Positions 21,522 to 33,334 of a stretch of 64,000 nt of DNA are shown piece after piece. The notes below the pieces were generated by a model. It did not search any database, had not been told where the DNA came from, and was given only the letters and a program-made list of their open reading frames with translations. The position numbers and the translations under genes are program-made. Origin of the DNA: Rutpela maculata (Eukaryota; Arthropoda; Insecta; Coleoptera; Cerambycidae); NCBI GenBank assembly GCA_936432065.2, contig OW386286.2, positions 119,611,902 through 119,675,901 of the forward strand, read 5' to 3'. The stretch's first letter is position 1. Each line of letters begins with the position of its first letter.

Positions 21522-21634
21522 AATTTCGCAATCTTGGCCGACATCGCGCCCTCTGGAATCGAATTCGGCATAAAATTCTGGATAACATCCATATTTTTTT
21601 AATTTTATACCTGCGAGTTCATACCCCATGATCG
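21522..21634 (-). repeat. Coding-like inverted duplication, right copy
   Basis: Partner of 20135-20245. Here the frame continues through DVGQDCEIEKKV. The two copies are about 1.3 kb apart and flank the hypothetical frame at 20882-21328. Confidence 0.65.
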
Positions 21635-22204
21635 AATTCGGACCTTTGGATTCTCGACTAGTTGGTGGCGCGGCGGGTTAGTCATGACAAGATGATAGAT
21701 GTAATAGGCACTGAGCAAAGTAACTAGTACCACCATCGGCAACTGTCTAAAGTTTTAGTGGTAGTCAGCTTTCAAATGCTTGTGCTGTTTGAAGGTTATT
21801 TATCGCCAAAATTCGTTAAAATAATTATAAGAGCTGGACATCGTGTGAGCAAACCAAATTGCTGTTTTATGTGTACATTTTCATGTTTACGCAAATAACA
21901 TTTAGGTTAGATTTTTTTTTGTAAAATACAAAAAAAATCAATTCAGCAACGATACAAAAATGGGCCAAATTTCAGCGAATTTTGAAAAAAAAAGCTGTTG
22001 TAGATTCACACCCATCTACCGTCGCAATAATGCGAAGAATAATTACTAGGTGGATACAAGCAAGCGTAAAAAAAAATCCAAGTCAAGTTAATCCAAATTC
22101 AGAAAATGAGTTTAATTTATTTTCATTTGAAAGCTCGTATTATCTAAAAAATAAAGTTGCTGTGCAAGCTAAATTAGGAAGACAAAAGCGAATTTGTTTA
22201 CAAG

Positions 22205-22517
22205 TTTTTTTGACAAGATGAAACCTGAATTTCAGTTAGAATTAAATTGCAGCGGTTTTCATCAGTATGAATCGGTAACAAGTGACCAACAGCTTATTGT
22301 TAGTATTATTGGTGTCAACAATGACATTACTTGTGGAGTTTCACAGTGAGACTCATAGAAACGATGAACTTAATGTTTCTAAAAAATTTCTTTTGTTTGT
22401 CATGAAAATAAAACTAGGTGTATCTGTGTGCAGTAGCAATATTATTCGGATTGCGCAAAACTTCAGCTTCAAAATTTTTATTTGTTTTGAGAGAGCTAGT
22501 CGGAAAAACTTCAAATT
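22205..22517 (+). pseudogene. Transposase helix-turn-helix remnant (DDE_4 type)
   Basis: DKMKPEFQLELNCSGF and then YESVTSDQQLI are followed, after a frame change, by ETHRNDELNVSKKFLLFVMK and IKLGVS. The last part matches the 'L-x-FLL-x-LMKLRLGL' helix-turn-helix that precedes the DDE_4 nuclease in THAP/Harbinger-like transposases. No DDE residues follow because the sequence runs straight into the inverted family A copy at 22518. Upstream K/Q-rich sequence at 21980-22200 may be linker. Whether this belongs to family A or is an older neighbour is open. Confidence 0.45.
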
Positions 22518-22678
22518 TCACAAAATTGTGGGAGGTTACTAAATTGGTCCAAAATTGAAAATTGAGATAACATCAAATCTTTACGTTTTGAGGTCTCAGG
22601 AACCCAAAAAAGTGGTTTTTGAAACATGCCTGTGTGTGTGTGTGTGTGTTGGCGCGCGCGCGCGCGCGTAGGTCTTGC

Positions 22679-24765
22679 AAAAATTGTGTGGACACACACC
22701 ACTAAATAACCATACTTATGTGGCCTTCGCTAATTGTGTGGCCATACACATGGCCACACAATTTAAAACCTATTTTTACAGCATCTATGTGGCCTCCGCA
22801 CCCAATATCTGTCGGTTTCTGGAAATTGCCACACAAGTATAGTCAAAAATTTGGTGTGTATAATCTCAGAAATTTCACCAAATTGTGTGGCCTTGTACAA
22901 TGCTGCCCCCAGCGGAAATATATATTATACTGCTATTATTTCCATTTCTTCGTGTGTATTCAAGATGTGTGTTAAATATGTCTTTTATGTGGCCCTAACA
23001 GTTTTATCGAATTGGTGGATGAGTATTTAGTAGGTCGTACTACTATTGATAGAACATTATTATAAATGAAATAAGATCATATTTTATTGTATAATCAAAT
23101 ATTATCGATATTATTTATTTATTCTTTTATTTTCTGCATTTCATCTAGGTAAGCTTGCTCTCTTTTTATAATAATTTGAAGACAAAAAAGGAATATATCA
23201 GTATAAATTTGAATATACAGTATGTTCGTGTTTTGTGTAAAGGAAGGGAAAATTGTCATATTACGTTTTAGAAATTAACTTTATTAGAGGGAGACCAACT
23301 AGAGGAATAGAAATTTGCTTATAGAAAAAAATGATATTCACACAATAAAAAGCAAAATTTAAACTACACCCAAAGAGATAAGAAACATTACATAAACTCA
23401 ACTTCTTTTGTAGATAAGTCAAACACCAAGATGATCAAAATTTTAAAAAGTCGAAATTTTTATTTAAGTATATTTTAAAACAATGAAAGTCCTTGGCCAA
23501 AAAATGAAAGGATTCGGGAGAATACGATGCTGGAAAGTCGCTTTTGAGAACGTACATCTTAGAGAATCCAGCTCTCTAAACCCACATCCCGAAAGCATCA
23601 GTACGCCGTATGTCTACATCCATAACGGTCCATGTCTCAGAGGCATGAAAAAATATGGAGAAAATTAGGGCGTTGGGTAATCTGATCTCAGTACTTTTCA
23701 TGATATTTCTGCTATACCAAATTTTGCTCAACTGGCACATTACCGATTTTTCCGAATCTCATACTCGCAGTTGCCAGTATTGTCGACAAGGGCTTCAAAG
23801 TATATTGTCTTATTTATTACCACACAGTAACACGTAAAATGTCTGTGATTATCATTTGCTTGACCTAGAATCATAATTATCGTTTTGTTGTAATTTACCT
23901 ATACTTAAACCATAATCAGAGCTTATGTTGAAGTCTGACCAGCAGGTGTATAAGCTAATCCTCGCTTGCTGCAACTAAATGGTTCCAAGCTGGAAATTTT
24001 GGTTCCGCCTGGAGCCACACCACTCTGCTACCTCAACATACGTCGCAACACATGTTCACTATAGAGAATTTGTGACGCAACGCAGCTCTGGGTGACGCCT
24101 TCGCCAACTTTACATTTGTCTGAATTACTGCTGTCTATTTTCACCAAAACGGAGCTTTCTTCATACATATCATGAACTAAATATACATATAATTCTCTGT
24201 ACGAGATATTAAATTGAAGAACATAAAATTTCTAAACGAAACATTTTAGCATTAAATAATATGTCATTTTTAGTGAGCTATATGTAAATCAAATTTGAAA
24301 TATAGGACCAACGTAGATTTCGAAAATTAAAGTCTTTCAATTCCGTCAGTCTGTCTGTCGCGTGTTTGTCTGCTTGATGGCGATGTAACTAAAAGACTCT
24401 TTGACTGAGAAAATTCGTATTTCGCAGAGAGTTGACACCATTGCCAAGAAAGAAGCCGAGAAAATTAATTTATAAATAAAAGATGCCAAACAAAGAAGGA
24501 AGTTTTGTATAAATACTTTTAAAGAATTATATTTTTTTTTATAACTTTTTTTTATAATGACAGGGTGTGTATTATTGTCCACACAATATACACAAAATTG
24601 TGGGGCCTGGCCACACAATTATATTTTTGCAAAAAGTAACATTAATTTTGAGTGTAAGAAAATTTTGAAAACAGAGTTAGAAAGCCCTTGAAATGGTGAG
24701 TATTGATTACGTAATAACTTGAAAGACCCCATTTGTTGGCGAAATGTCCAGTGTCCACACAATTA
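22679..24765. mobile_element. 2.1-kb element with AATTGTGTGGACAC ends
   Basis: AATTGTGTGGACAC at the left and its exact complement GTGTCCACACAATT at 24751-24764 form terminal inverted repeats. TTGC at 22675-22678 and 24766-24769 may be a target duplication. Subterminal TGTGTGGCC/GGCCACACA motifs cluster at 22730-22900 and 24580-24620. The interior has no recognised gene. It sits next to the (TG)n tract of family A copy 2 and splits it. Confidence 0.6.
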
Positions 24766-24775
24766 TTGCCGCACC

Positions 24776-24897
<122 letters not shown>

Positions 24898-25556
24898 TTA
24901 GCACGATAGCGGCGAAACTACTAAACGGATTTGGATAAAACTTTGCATGAGGGATTCTTTAGTTCACTAGAAGATCTGAACATGTTTTGATTGAGATCGG
25001 ATTACGTTTAGCGCCGTTTTGGCACATCAAGTTGTTTATTTTATGATTACTTACAATTTGTAATCGAACCATTGAAGAGCTGTAAAAATTCCCATTTCAA
25101 CGATATATCACACTTGCACCCTTTCGATTTGGTTTCCGGATTTAAAAATAATGAATAAAAATTAAGTAATTAATTAATTAATTTATTTATTTAGTCCGAT
25201 TTCCTTATATTCCGAGATCGGATTACGTTTAGTGCCTTTATGGCACAAAATTTAGTGCTCTTTTCGGCTTTAAAGATTCACCGGGTGGGGAGGTTCCAGC
25301 CGCTTCCAGTAGCTGCCGATTTTTTAGTAGGAATCTGAATGGGTGTGTGTCGTTTCTTTTAAAGTTTTACGTTGTCGGATAAATATTCATTTACATAACA
25401 ACATGTTTTTGTTATTAATAGAGCTATTAACTTTTTTAAATACATTATTATGCAACATTCAAGGAGTCTGGTAATTTGTTGTAAACTTTAATCAGTTGTT
25501 CAACACTATTTTGCATTGAAATAAAAGCGAGTTTTGATGGGTTCTAACACATTTCT

Positions 25557-25790
25557 ATGACGTGTGTGTTACATATACACATTCGGAAAATGTTGGATTT
25601 GGGTGGCACGCATAGTTTCAACGGCCTGACAGACCCGCCTACAATAAAGGCGTGTACCAGTGCTCTAGTAGAGGGAGCAAATAATGACGCGCTATCAAGA
25701 AAACACGTACATACATCATTATTGCTATTAAAAATTTCAGTACCATTTATTCAAAGGAAGGATGTAGTTGGCTCTGTTCAGTATAGGTAA
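25557..25790 (+). CDS. Unrecognised coding-like block, possible exon
   Basis: A 77-codon frame with more even composition than its surroundings, including THSFNGLTDPPTIKACTSAL. It ends in AGTATAG/GTAATATT, which resembles a splice donor. No convincing acceptor is seen upstream and no family is recognised. It lies just after family A copy 2. Could be a host exon or chance. Confidence 0.25.
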   Translation: MTCVLHIHIRKMLDLGGTHSFNGLTDPPTIKACTSALVEGANNDALSRKHVHTSLLLLKISVPFIQRKDVVGSVQYR

Positions 25791-26195
25791 TATTATTACG
25801 TGCTCTAATAACTGAAATTATTTAACCCGTTTTACTTTCAAAACGAGTCAAATAATTCTTTACATTGCAAGTGGAAGACGGAAACAAATTGAAATTCCGC
25901 AAGCAGAGTTGCCCACGCACATGTGGTGGGGAAAGCAGGTGGCATCAGAAGGATGTGTTATACGATAAAAAAGAATAGCCTAGTTGCTTCGCTCTCGCTT
26001 GCTCTCATTGCCGACCCAAATGAAAAATTTTCTGACACTGTATGTTCTATTTCATGTTTGACGAAAAATTCATAATATTCCTTAGCACTTTCAAGTATCT
26101 ACAATGATGGAAGATAGAGTAAATTTTTGTTTGCTAGAGATTGTATATACTTAAATATTGTCTAAATGTTGGATGTGGCATTTTCTCAATTTTTC
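25791..26195. other. No gene recognised
   Basis: Mixed-composition sequence with no supported frame, between the exon-like block and the Penelope fragment. Confidence 0.4.
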
Positions 26196-26199
26196 TCTA

Positions 26200-26730
26200 T
26201 ATAGAAAATAATAATCATATACGAAAAAAACCTGAACAACGGTACACGACGTTAATTCCTTATGTACACGGATTATCTGAAAAGCTACGCCGTATAGGCA
26301 ATAGATTTGATATTAGGACGATGTTTCAAACGGGTAATACATTGAGATCTATTTTAACAAAAACAAAATCGTTAAATCATGAGCAAAATTCAAAAAACTG
26401 CATTTATAGTATTCCGTGTGAGTGTAATAAACATTATGTGGGTGAGTCATCCAGACCATTCAGTGTTACATTGGGTGAGCACAAGTGCCATTAGAAAAAA
26501 TGAGATTCAGAAATCGAAGATTTGCGAACACGCTTGGGAGAACGGACATAGAATAAACTGGGATTTGGCAAAAATTTTAACAAAAGAGGCAGATAGCAAG
26601 AAAAGAAAAATTAAAGAAGCGGCTATAATATTATTGAATGAGGACAAATGCGTGTCGAATTGTTCTGTAGATATTTGCACAACCTGGCTGCCGATGTTAA
26701 AAGAAGAACAAACTCAACATTGTTTAAAAT
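26200..26730 (+). pseudogene. Penelope-like element, GIY-YIG endonuclease end
   Basis: The frame RYTTLIPYVHGLSEKLRRIG runs into NCIYSIPCECNKHYVGES and LGEHKC. After a frameshift near 26490 it continues IRKNEIQKSKICEHAWENGH, a KRKIKEAAIILLNEDKC segment and TTWLPMLKEE to the stop. CIYSIPC...HYVGES is the GIY-YIG core and the 'S-x-ICEHAWENGH' and 'KRKIKEA' blocks are the conserved follow-up of Penelope-like retroelements. The upstream reverse transcriptase is absent. One frameshift and 5' truncation make it dead. Confidence 0.85.
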
Positions 26731-26845
26731 AAAACTATCAACAGTTCTGTGTAAGCAGTAAGTATCTATGGATACTGAATATAACAAATATATTCTTAAA
26801 GCTGTGTATTTGATATACACAGCACACAAACATTATAATACGCTT

Positions 26846-26880
26846 TGAGAAAGGAAACATATTCGTTTTCCGAAACGTCA
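26846..26880 (+). other. Penelope 3' hairpin motif
   Basis: GGAAAC-ATATTC-GTTTTCC followed by CGAAACGTC lies about 120 bp after the Penelope stop codon. A GGAAA...TTTCCGAAACGT hairpin is a common signature in the 3' part of Penelope-like elements. Confidence 0.5.
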
Positions 26881-27117
26881 GCAGAATACGTAATTTTTAT
26901 ATTTTTGTTATTATTCCTTATTTGTCAAAAACCACCCTCTAACTGATCCTTTGACGCAAAAGGCACAGGCGTAGAGGTTATTTTCTAGTAAAATACTGGT
27001 TAATTGTATTATTTTGTAAATTTCAGACATTGTTTAGAAGAGAATACATGTGGCAGAGCATCCCAATAAGAAATAGAGAAAAATTGTATATACTTCTTAT
27101 GCATCTTTTTCGAAGGT

Positions 27118-27516
27118 TTAAAATATGAAGAGCATCAGATATGTTGCCCCATAGATAATACCACATCTTATTTTTGAATCTACATACACATTATAAGCAA
27201 TCAAATATGTGCTTTTGTCTGTTGCCTGCGAGGAAACTTTCAGAGCATAGCAAAAGAAGCTTACTTTTGATGGCAAATAGTTCATCCAATCTTTAAAATT
27301 AATTGTACAATTACTATACCTAAATTTTTTTGTAAAAGAAGAGGTAATCTCTCCATTGTATAAATGATTTTTTATGGTCTCTTCTGAGGTGGTTAAAAAT
27401 TGTATGATTTTTATTTTGTCTACATTTAGTTTTAAATAGTTTTGATCGTAGTAAGATTGCAAAACATTCACTGTATTTATTACAAGTGTTTTTAATTTTT
27501 TATCAATATATACCAC
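27118..27516 (-). pseudogene. LINE reverse-transcriptase C-terminal fragment
   Basis: 132 codons contain NYLKLNVDKIKIIQF, then FRYSNCTINFKDWMNYLPSK, then YLIAYNVYVDSKIRCGIIYG. These are the block after the catalytic site ('LxLN-x-KT') and the thumb ('H-x-x-xVxSxIRYGIIFWG') of Jockey/CR1-like LINEs. Degenerate similarity continues in other frames to about 27020. FADD and earlier blocks are absent. Confidence 0.75.
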
Positions 27517-27539
27517 TTTTTTTGTAGGACATTAGTAAA

Positions 27540-28985
27540 ATCGTGCTTCACACTTTATTCTCAAGAGAAAAAAACGAAAATTAGGTTGTTACTAATGAGA
27601 AAAGTGTTACCGTGGAACTGACAATTTCCGAGCGTAGGACTGGAAAAACATACCATTCAATTTGTAGGACAATGTGGCCATTTGATTTTACAAACATTTA
27701 TTAAGCAATAGGAAAAAAATCAGATGGTTACTAATAATTTTTTAACCTCGTTATTTGGACATGTTGGGGGTGGGGACGCTTCGGTCAAACCATCGATTTT
27801 GTAGGAGAAATGTTTTTTCGTATTTTTTATCAAATTATCTCAAGATTTAACTAAAATTATGTTACTAATAAAATTATAACAATCACCCAATCGACATATA
27901 TACACCCAAGCGCAGTTATTAGCTACCACTACCGAGAATTTTCGCAGAGAGAGCATTGAGCCTGTTACTAATCATTAAAAAAATGGGCTCTGTACTGTGG
28001 ACTATAATGTTTGAAATAATGTTTGACAACTATTTTTGTAAAAACGGTATAATTATAAATAGTCTTTTAGGATTAGTTTGTTTTTAACATCTTTCAAATA
28101 AAAATTATACCAGGAAAAACCAAACTGTAATCTATCACATTATTCTAAATAAATATTTTATGGAAAATCAATCAAATGATTTTACTGTTTGGAACAATAT
28201 AAATTCTCTCAGGATGGTACTTTCAGACATTAGACTGAAGGTTGTTTGTTCTACTCAAGTTGTTTCATCACAGCCGTTTCTAAATTTTACCTGACCCAAG
28301 AAGACAACTTACCCGCCCCACCTCAAACATCAAAATCATTTATATTTCCGTTACCTAGCCTTAAACTTGTTTATAATGGAGATCTCGCCTAAGTTTATTA
28401 CACCACAGCACAGGAATTACAATTGCGAGATATTTAGTTCTGAAACAACACTAGTTTTTATACATTCTATATGAAATTAAAATTAACGCACGCGACACAG
28501 CATTATCAATTCCAAATGATATCAAAGAATGTGTTCTGGTCTCACTTGTAGCACAAATTGTGTAGACGTGTGTCTTGAGGCGGACTACGTGCATGCCAAG
28601 CCACTATTCACATTAAAGCCGGAATAGGTATATAGAATTCTCAGGAACGTCATTGTAATACATAATTATTCAAATTTTATTTATAGGTACAAAATATTAT
28701 TACTTCGTGAATAATATTTTAAATAAAATAAGAATATAAATTAGAATTATTCTGTTCATAAAAACAAAGTTAATTATATTGAAAACAATAATTACGGTAT
28801 TAATTACACTCTTCACAAATATGAAAACGCTTGAGAGAATCGCTAGTAGAGCATCTATCACTCACTAGGATGCATTTCAAAGAGTATACAAAATTGAAAA
28901 ACAGCTTCTTACGTAAAACATTCGAATTTTGATTTTGTTAATTAATTCTGAATCGCGAAATTGAAGAAAAATGTATATTGTTGCA
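27540..28985. other. No gene recognised
   Basis: AT-rich. Some phrases recur loosely (GTTACTAAT at 27580, 27725, 27865 and 27965), but no unit, coding frame or hairpin can be defended. Confidence 0.4.
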
Positions 28986-28989
28986 TATA

Positions 28990-29345
28990 ATAATAATTTA
29001 CAAAGAAATGGGCCTACCAGTCGGAGAACGCTGGTACGAACATGACCCCCAGTGATGGAAAAAGATGGGATAGTCTTGATGTGGAATCAACCGATTATAA
29101 TCGACAGAGAAGTCAGAGCTAATAAACCGGACATTCTTATAAAAATTAAAGCGGAAAAAATAGCGCTGATTATCGATATGGCGGTACTAGGTGCTAGATG
29201 GGTGGTGGAGAAAGAAGTGGAAAAGACCTTAAAATATCAAGACAAGTATAGAAAATGGGGCGAATGTGGGGTGTTTCACATACAGTAATACCGGTAGTAA
29301 TTTGGGCCACTGGAACTGTCACAAATTCAATCAGGGTTTAGAAAT
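28990..29345 (+). pseudogene. Retrotransposon C-terminal domain with PDI motif
   Basis: ERWYEHDPQ, a stop, then GIVLMWNQPIIIDREVRAN, KPDILIKIKAEKIALIIDMA and VLGARWVVEKEVEKTLKYQ form the main part. After a frameshift near 29275 the text TVIPVVIWATGTVTNSI follows. This matches the C-terminal part of a retroelement protein common in animals ('PI..DREI.ANRPDIVIKDK....LIDVAVP.D.N...KE.EK..KY.DL....W......PVVIGA.G'). The PD...K arrangement looks nuclease-like, but I cannot assign the clade. Confidence 0.65.
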
Positions 29346-29392
29346 CAGTACTAGCACGGCATTATAAAGAAAATATCTAATGATTAGAGACA

Positions 29393-30415
29393 TTGATAGC
29401 TTTCTTACTGTTGGAACTGTTGGGGATTTTGCCCCTTTTTAAAAACATATGGGACCAGGTTATCGCTCAATCAGGTGATGACCGGTGTCTCCTCGTCTAC
29501 GGTTTCACAATTCCATATACCGTAGTGTTTCCCAGTCGAGACGTCTGGGAATGCGGCAAAACGCATCTCCTGAGTTCTGGTGGTCTGGAATGGTATACAG
29601 ATGGATCCAAGACTCAGGAGGGAACGGGCGCAGGCATACACGGATGCAAACCAAGGGCTCGTATATCGATGCCACTTGGTAGGTACCCTAGTGTGTTCCA
29701 AGCAGAAGTGTATGCCATACTACGGTGCGCAAGCGAAAATCTCAGCAGAGGTTTCATAGATAAACATATTTATATATGCAGCGACAGCCAGTCGGCTCTG
29801 AGGTCCCTTGCATCAAACAAGGTGGCCTCTAAGCTGGTGCTTAACTGTAGAAATATTTTGACCGAGCTCTGTGAACGCAACTCGGTTAAACTCCTATGGG
29901 TGCCCGGACACAGTGGTGTGGACAACGAAGAAGCAGATCGTTTGGCGGGAGAAGGAGCGAAAACTCCCTTCCCTGGCCTTGAGTCAGCCTTCGGCCTACC
30001 AAGGAGTCTGATTCACTCAGAACTGCAAGACTGGGCTGCGGCACAGTTTAACAATTATTGGGCTCAAGCCCCCGTAATAAGGCAGTCGAGGCTCCACATA
30101 AAGGGGCCCTCGGCTGCATCTACCGTAAAGAGGTTGCTTGGGCTCAATAGAGAAAAAATGAGAAGGATGGTGGGCCTAATAACAGGACACTGTCCTCTGA
30201 ACAAACACCTACATACAGTGAGGTTGAGAGATGATCCTATTTGTCGGATGTGTGGAATGGAGGATGAAACCATCACTCATATCTTATGAAGCTGCGCTCC
30301 ACTAGGAGCGTCAAGGCATAGACATCTCGAGAGGCCATTCTTGCATCCAGAGGAACTACGGGATATCCCTCGGAACAGACTGCTTTTTTTTGTTGAGAGC
30401 ACTGGTCTCTTCTAA
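29393..30415 (+). pseudogene. LINE RNase H domain and C-terminal zinc knuckle
   Basis: The frame encodes an RNase H with all acidic landmarks in order: EWYTDGSKTQEGTGAG, VFQAEVYAI, YICSDSQSALRSL and LLWVPGHSGVDNEEADRLA. It continues to a C-terminal CRMCGMEDETITHIL block, half of the usual C-C-H-C knuckle. A TGA at 30287-30289 interrupts it just before SCAPLG, and the frame resumes to TAA at 30413. The reverse transcriptase upstream is gone. RNase H plus knuckle indicates an I/R1-like LINE. Confidence 0.85.
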
Positions 30416-30507
30416 GTCGTAAATGTACAATGGGCCGACAGACCTGAGTGCTGCAGATTCTGACATCTGCTCGCATTTTCTAATAATAATAATAATAATA
30501 ATAATAA
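30416..30507 (+). repeat. LINE 3' UTR with (TAA)n tail
   Basis: A short 3' UTR ends in TAATAATAATAATAATAATA at 30479-30507, directly after the RNase H reading frame. Tails of TAA are typical of I-clade LINEs and mark the insertion end. Confidence 0.7.
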
Positions 30508-30889
30508 ACATATTTAAAATTTTACTGAAAGAAACCTTTGCGCCAAATAGATCAGTCAAAGGCTGGTTTTTAAAACAAATAAATTAATTCTATTTTCGTC
30601 ATCAAAACTTCGACTTCTAAGCACGTCAAACATAACAGTTTTTTTACGTGTTTCCAGAATCACGTGAGATTTTAAATTATATTTATTTTAATTCTTCCTA
30701 CTCCGTCCTTGAGGATCGGCAACCCAGCTAAAGATGTTGCCGGAAGATCGGCAATGCCTGATTGGTAGGGAATGTTTTATTCGGAATGGCGCATTATACT
30801 CTTTAATTTGGATTATATTGTTTTGTTATCCAAAACTGTAACTATTATACCACCATTACCTACTTTTGAAAGTATTAAATGGATTTTGT

Positions 30890-31050
30890 TCAAAATCAAT
30901 AGGATTCTTCCTCTAGGAGACTCTAACTTACTGTCCAAGTTTCTTTCTTAAGTTATCGTGCTTACAAGAAATGTGACGGAGGGACAGACGGACACATGGA
31001 CAGACGGACATTTTGAAAGTTGTTCAGAATTAGTTCACTAACATTTTTCT
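30890..31050 (+). repeat. Dispersed repeat G, copy 1
   Basis: TTTCTTTCTTAAGTTATCGT, ACAAGAAATGTGAC, GACAGACGGAC and TTTTGAAAGTTGTTCAGAAT are shared with 58651-58810 in the same orientation. GACGGACA-like short tandem units lie in the middle of both. Non-coding. Confidence 0.8.
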
Positions 31051-31054
31051 CTAC

Positions 31055-32265
31055 AAGCAACATTTACGATTTTAGAAATATGCCTATCAGATGCAATATA
31101 CCCTTCATTTTTTTATTTGCGAAAAGTACAGTAAGAGATTACAAAAAAAATGTATACTTTTAGATATTATTACAGTACCTAAGTGTACTTGATATTAGTA
31201 TATTATGCAACGACCATTTAATGATAGTTATTAAGACACGAGCATGAGAATTATGACATGAGCGGTAAGCAAATGTCATAATGAATGCGTGTGTTAATTG
31301 CCATTAAATGTGAGTTGCATACACAATTTTTTCTACGACCAGTCATAATGAAATAGAAAATTAACACTTTATTTTTGGAATTGCTAGGTAAACATGACAT
31401 GACAAATGATTTGTCAAAATCGATAAATTTTAGATCTATCAGATATATTAGATGTTCAAGGCAATAGTTGATATTGACAGAATATTGCTGTTTGTCGCAT
31501 TTCTATTGGTAATAAACTTGTATCTTAATGGAAAATCTGTATCTTAATTAATCTCATTCAAGTACAGGTAGGCAATGTCTAATAAATGAATTAAAGCATG
31601 GGAGTAGGAAAATTATATTATGGTATATTTTATAAGATGTCCTGTAATTAAATTTTTTTCTGTTGGGCACTAAAAAAATTTCAATTTTATTTTGAAAATA
31701 TATTTTTACCATTACATTATGACTTTCGTACACCGTATTTCATTACGAATGCAACTCGTATCGCATAATCTTGATAAATTAGGAAAATAAATTATTCCGG
31801 GATAACATGGTAGAAATTCAAATGAGAGCTTAGAAATATATATATTTGTCCTTATCTATTTGTCTATCTAAAAATCGCTAGTTTCCATAGACAAAAGTCT
31901 CAAGTGTACTATTCAGGTTTGTTACAGCGAAGTTTATGTAATAATTGCCCATATGTTAATAATACACTTTCACATAACCACCCGACCAAACGCTATGTCA
32001 TAAAGATAAAAGCACCAGCCTACTCATATTCATATGCAAAGATTTTTATCTATCTGTGTCCCATATTAGTAATCAATTCGGAATCAAAACCGCAATTCTT
32101 GATCCGTGTTAAAATTTTTAAACAAGTATGTCTCGTATATGAAGGTAAACTTACGATTGTTGTCATAACCTCTGAAATACAAAATAAAAATATTATTGTG
32201 AACCAAGTAAATGATAACCACAAGATTAGCAATTTGCCAGATAAATATAATTTGGCATGACAGAG
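31055..32265. other. No gene recognised
   Basis: AT-rich. A 118-codon frame at 31904-32260 has no recognisable motif and a biased composition, so I do not call it a gene. Confidence 0.4.
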
Positions 32266-32267
32266 AT

Positions 32268-32420
32268 ATCATGAAATGCACAAAAATGAGACTTGCACGC
32301 GCCTTAGTTTCTCCACATTTCTTTAGACCTCCGAGATATGAAGCATTAGGGAAATAGATAGACGGCATATTAATGCTATGTGAGTCTGGAGACCTTTGCT
32401 ATGTTTGCCACTAGTCGAAT
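32268..32420 (+). pseudogene. Short LINE C-terminal fragment
   Basis: KMRLARALVSPHFF, then (other frame) IREIDRRHINAM, a stop, and VWRPLL match the LINE segment 'R-LAKALVFPIFLYG...RRI-AFE-WCWRRLLRI' that also appears at 10345. Two frames and stops; relic only. Confidence 0.45.
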
Positions 32421-32571
32421 AAAACTAAGCATTAAAAATACGATTTCAACGAATGTTTGGGAGGTATTTTTTTTATAAAAATGCAATCTTTATGTTATCA
32501 GGAAGTTACAGTAAAGTTTCGTTCAATCTGGGAGGTGAGCGTTTCTTGGAAATTACGTTTTAATTTTGAAA

Positions 32572-33331
32572 AACGTGTTAGTAGTAAAACCCAAAGATAA
32601 TAAACAAAACAGTACGCTTACCCGAGAAACCGTTCAGGAGAAAATAAGGGACCAGTGTTTCGAGAATAAAACATATTAGTAATGGAGGAGTAGCAATTTG
32701 TTGTAACAATACGTCAGTTGATAAGATAAGAAGTGAAGCCGTAGAAAAGTTAGGAAAAGAGTATGAAATTGCGACAGTTGAAAAGAAGAACCCAAAATTG
32801 AAAGTACACTTTGTTAATAAAAAGGATTTAGAAAATGAGGAAGAATTTAAAAAAAAAATTATATTTCATAACTAATTAGACAATGCAAAAGAAAAGTTTG
32901 TATGTAAAGTGATACACAAAATTGATATAAAAAATAGCTTAAGAAATTGCCATGTTATTATTGAAGTAGACCCTATGACATACGAAGAAATACATAGAAA
33001 TGAATATATTCAAACAGGATGGAAAGGATGTAGGTACTCGGATTATATAAATATTACACAGTGTTATCGATGTTGGAAATTTGGACATGTTGCAAAAAAA
33101 TGTACCGCATCTAGTGATAGATGTTCAAAATGTGCAGGTGAACATAAATCTAGTGATTGTAAATCAGAAGACATAACGTATGTTAATTGCAAATATGCTG
33201 TTGATGTATTAGAAGTAAAAAATTTGACATTTAATCACTATGCCTATGATAAAACCTGTGAATCATATAAAAGAATATATGAACAAGTAAAAAAGAAAAT
33301 AGAATATCCACATATATTTCAAGAAAAATAG
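32572..33331 (+). pseudogene. LINE ORF1 (gag-like, zinc knuckles)
   Basis: Degenerate N-terminal part in several frames (VLVVKPKDNKQN; ISNGGVAICC; VEKKNPKLKVHFVNKKDLEN) leads into a 140-codon frame with TQCYRCWKFGHVAKKC and DRCSKCAGEHKSSDC. These are two CCHC zinc knuckles of a nucleic-acid binding LINE ORF1 protein. A frameshift near 32670 and a TAA near 32875 break it. It lies immediately upstream of the endonuclease/RT frame. Confidence 0.8.
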
Positions 33332-33334
33332 CAA

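Noticed and set aside
31904..32260. 118-codon frame
   Set aside because: No motif, biased composition, and overlapping frames of similar length on the other strand; not enough to call a gene.
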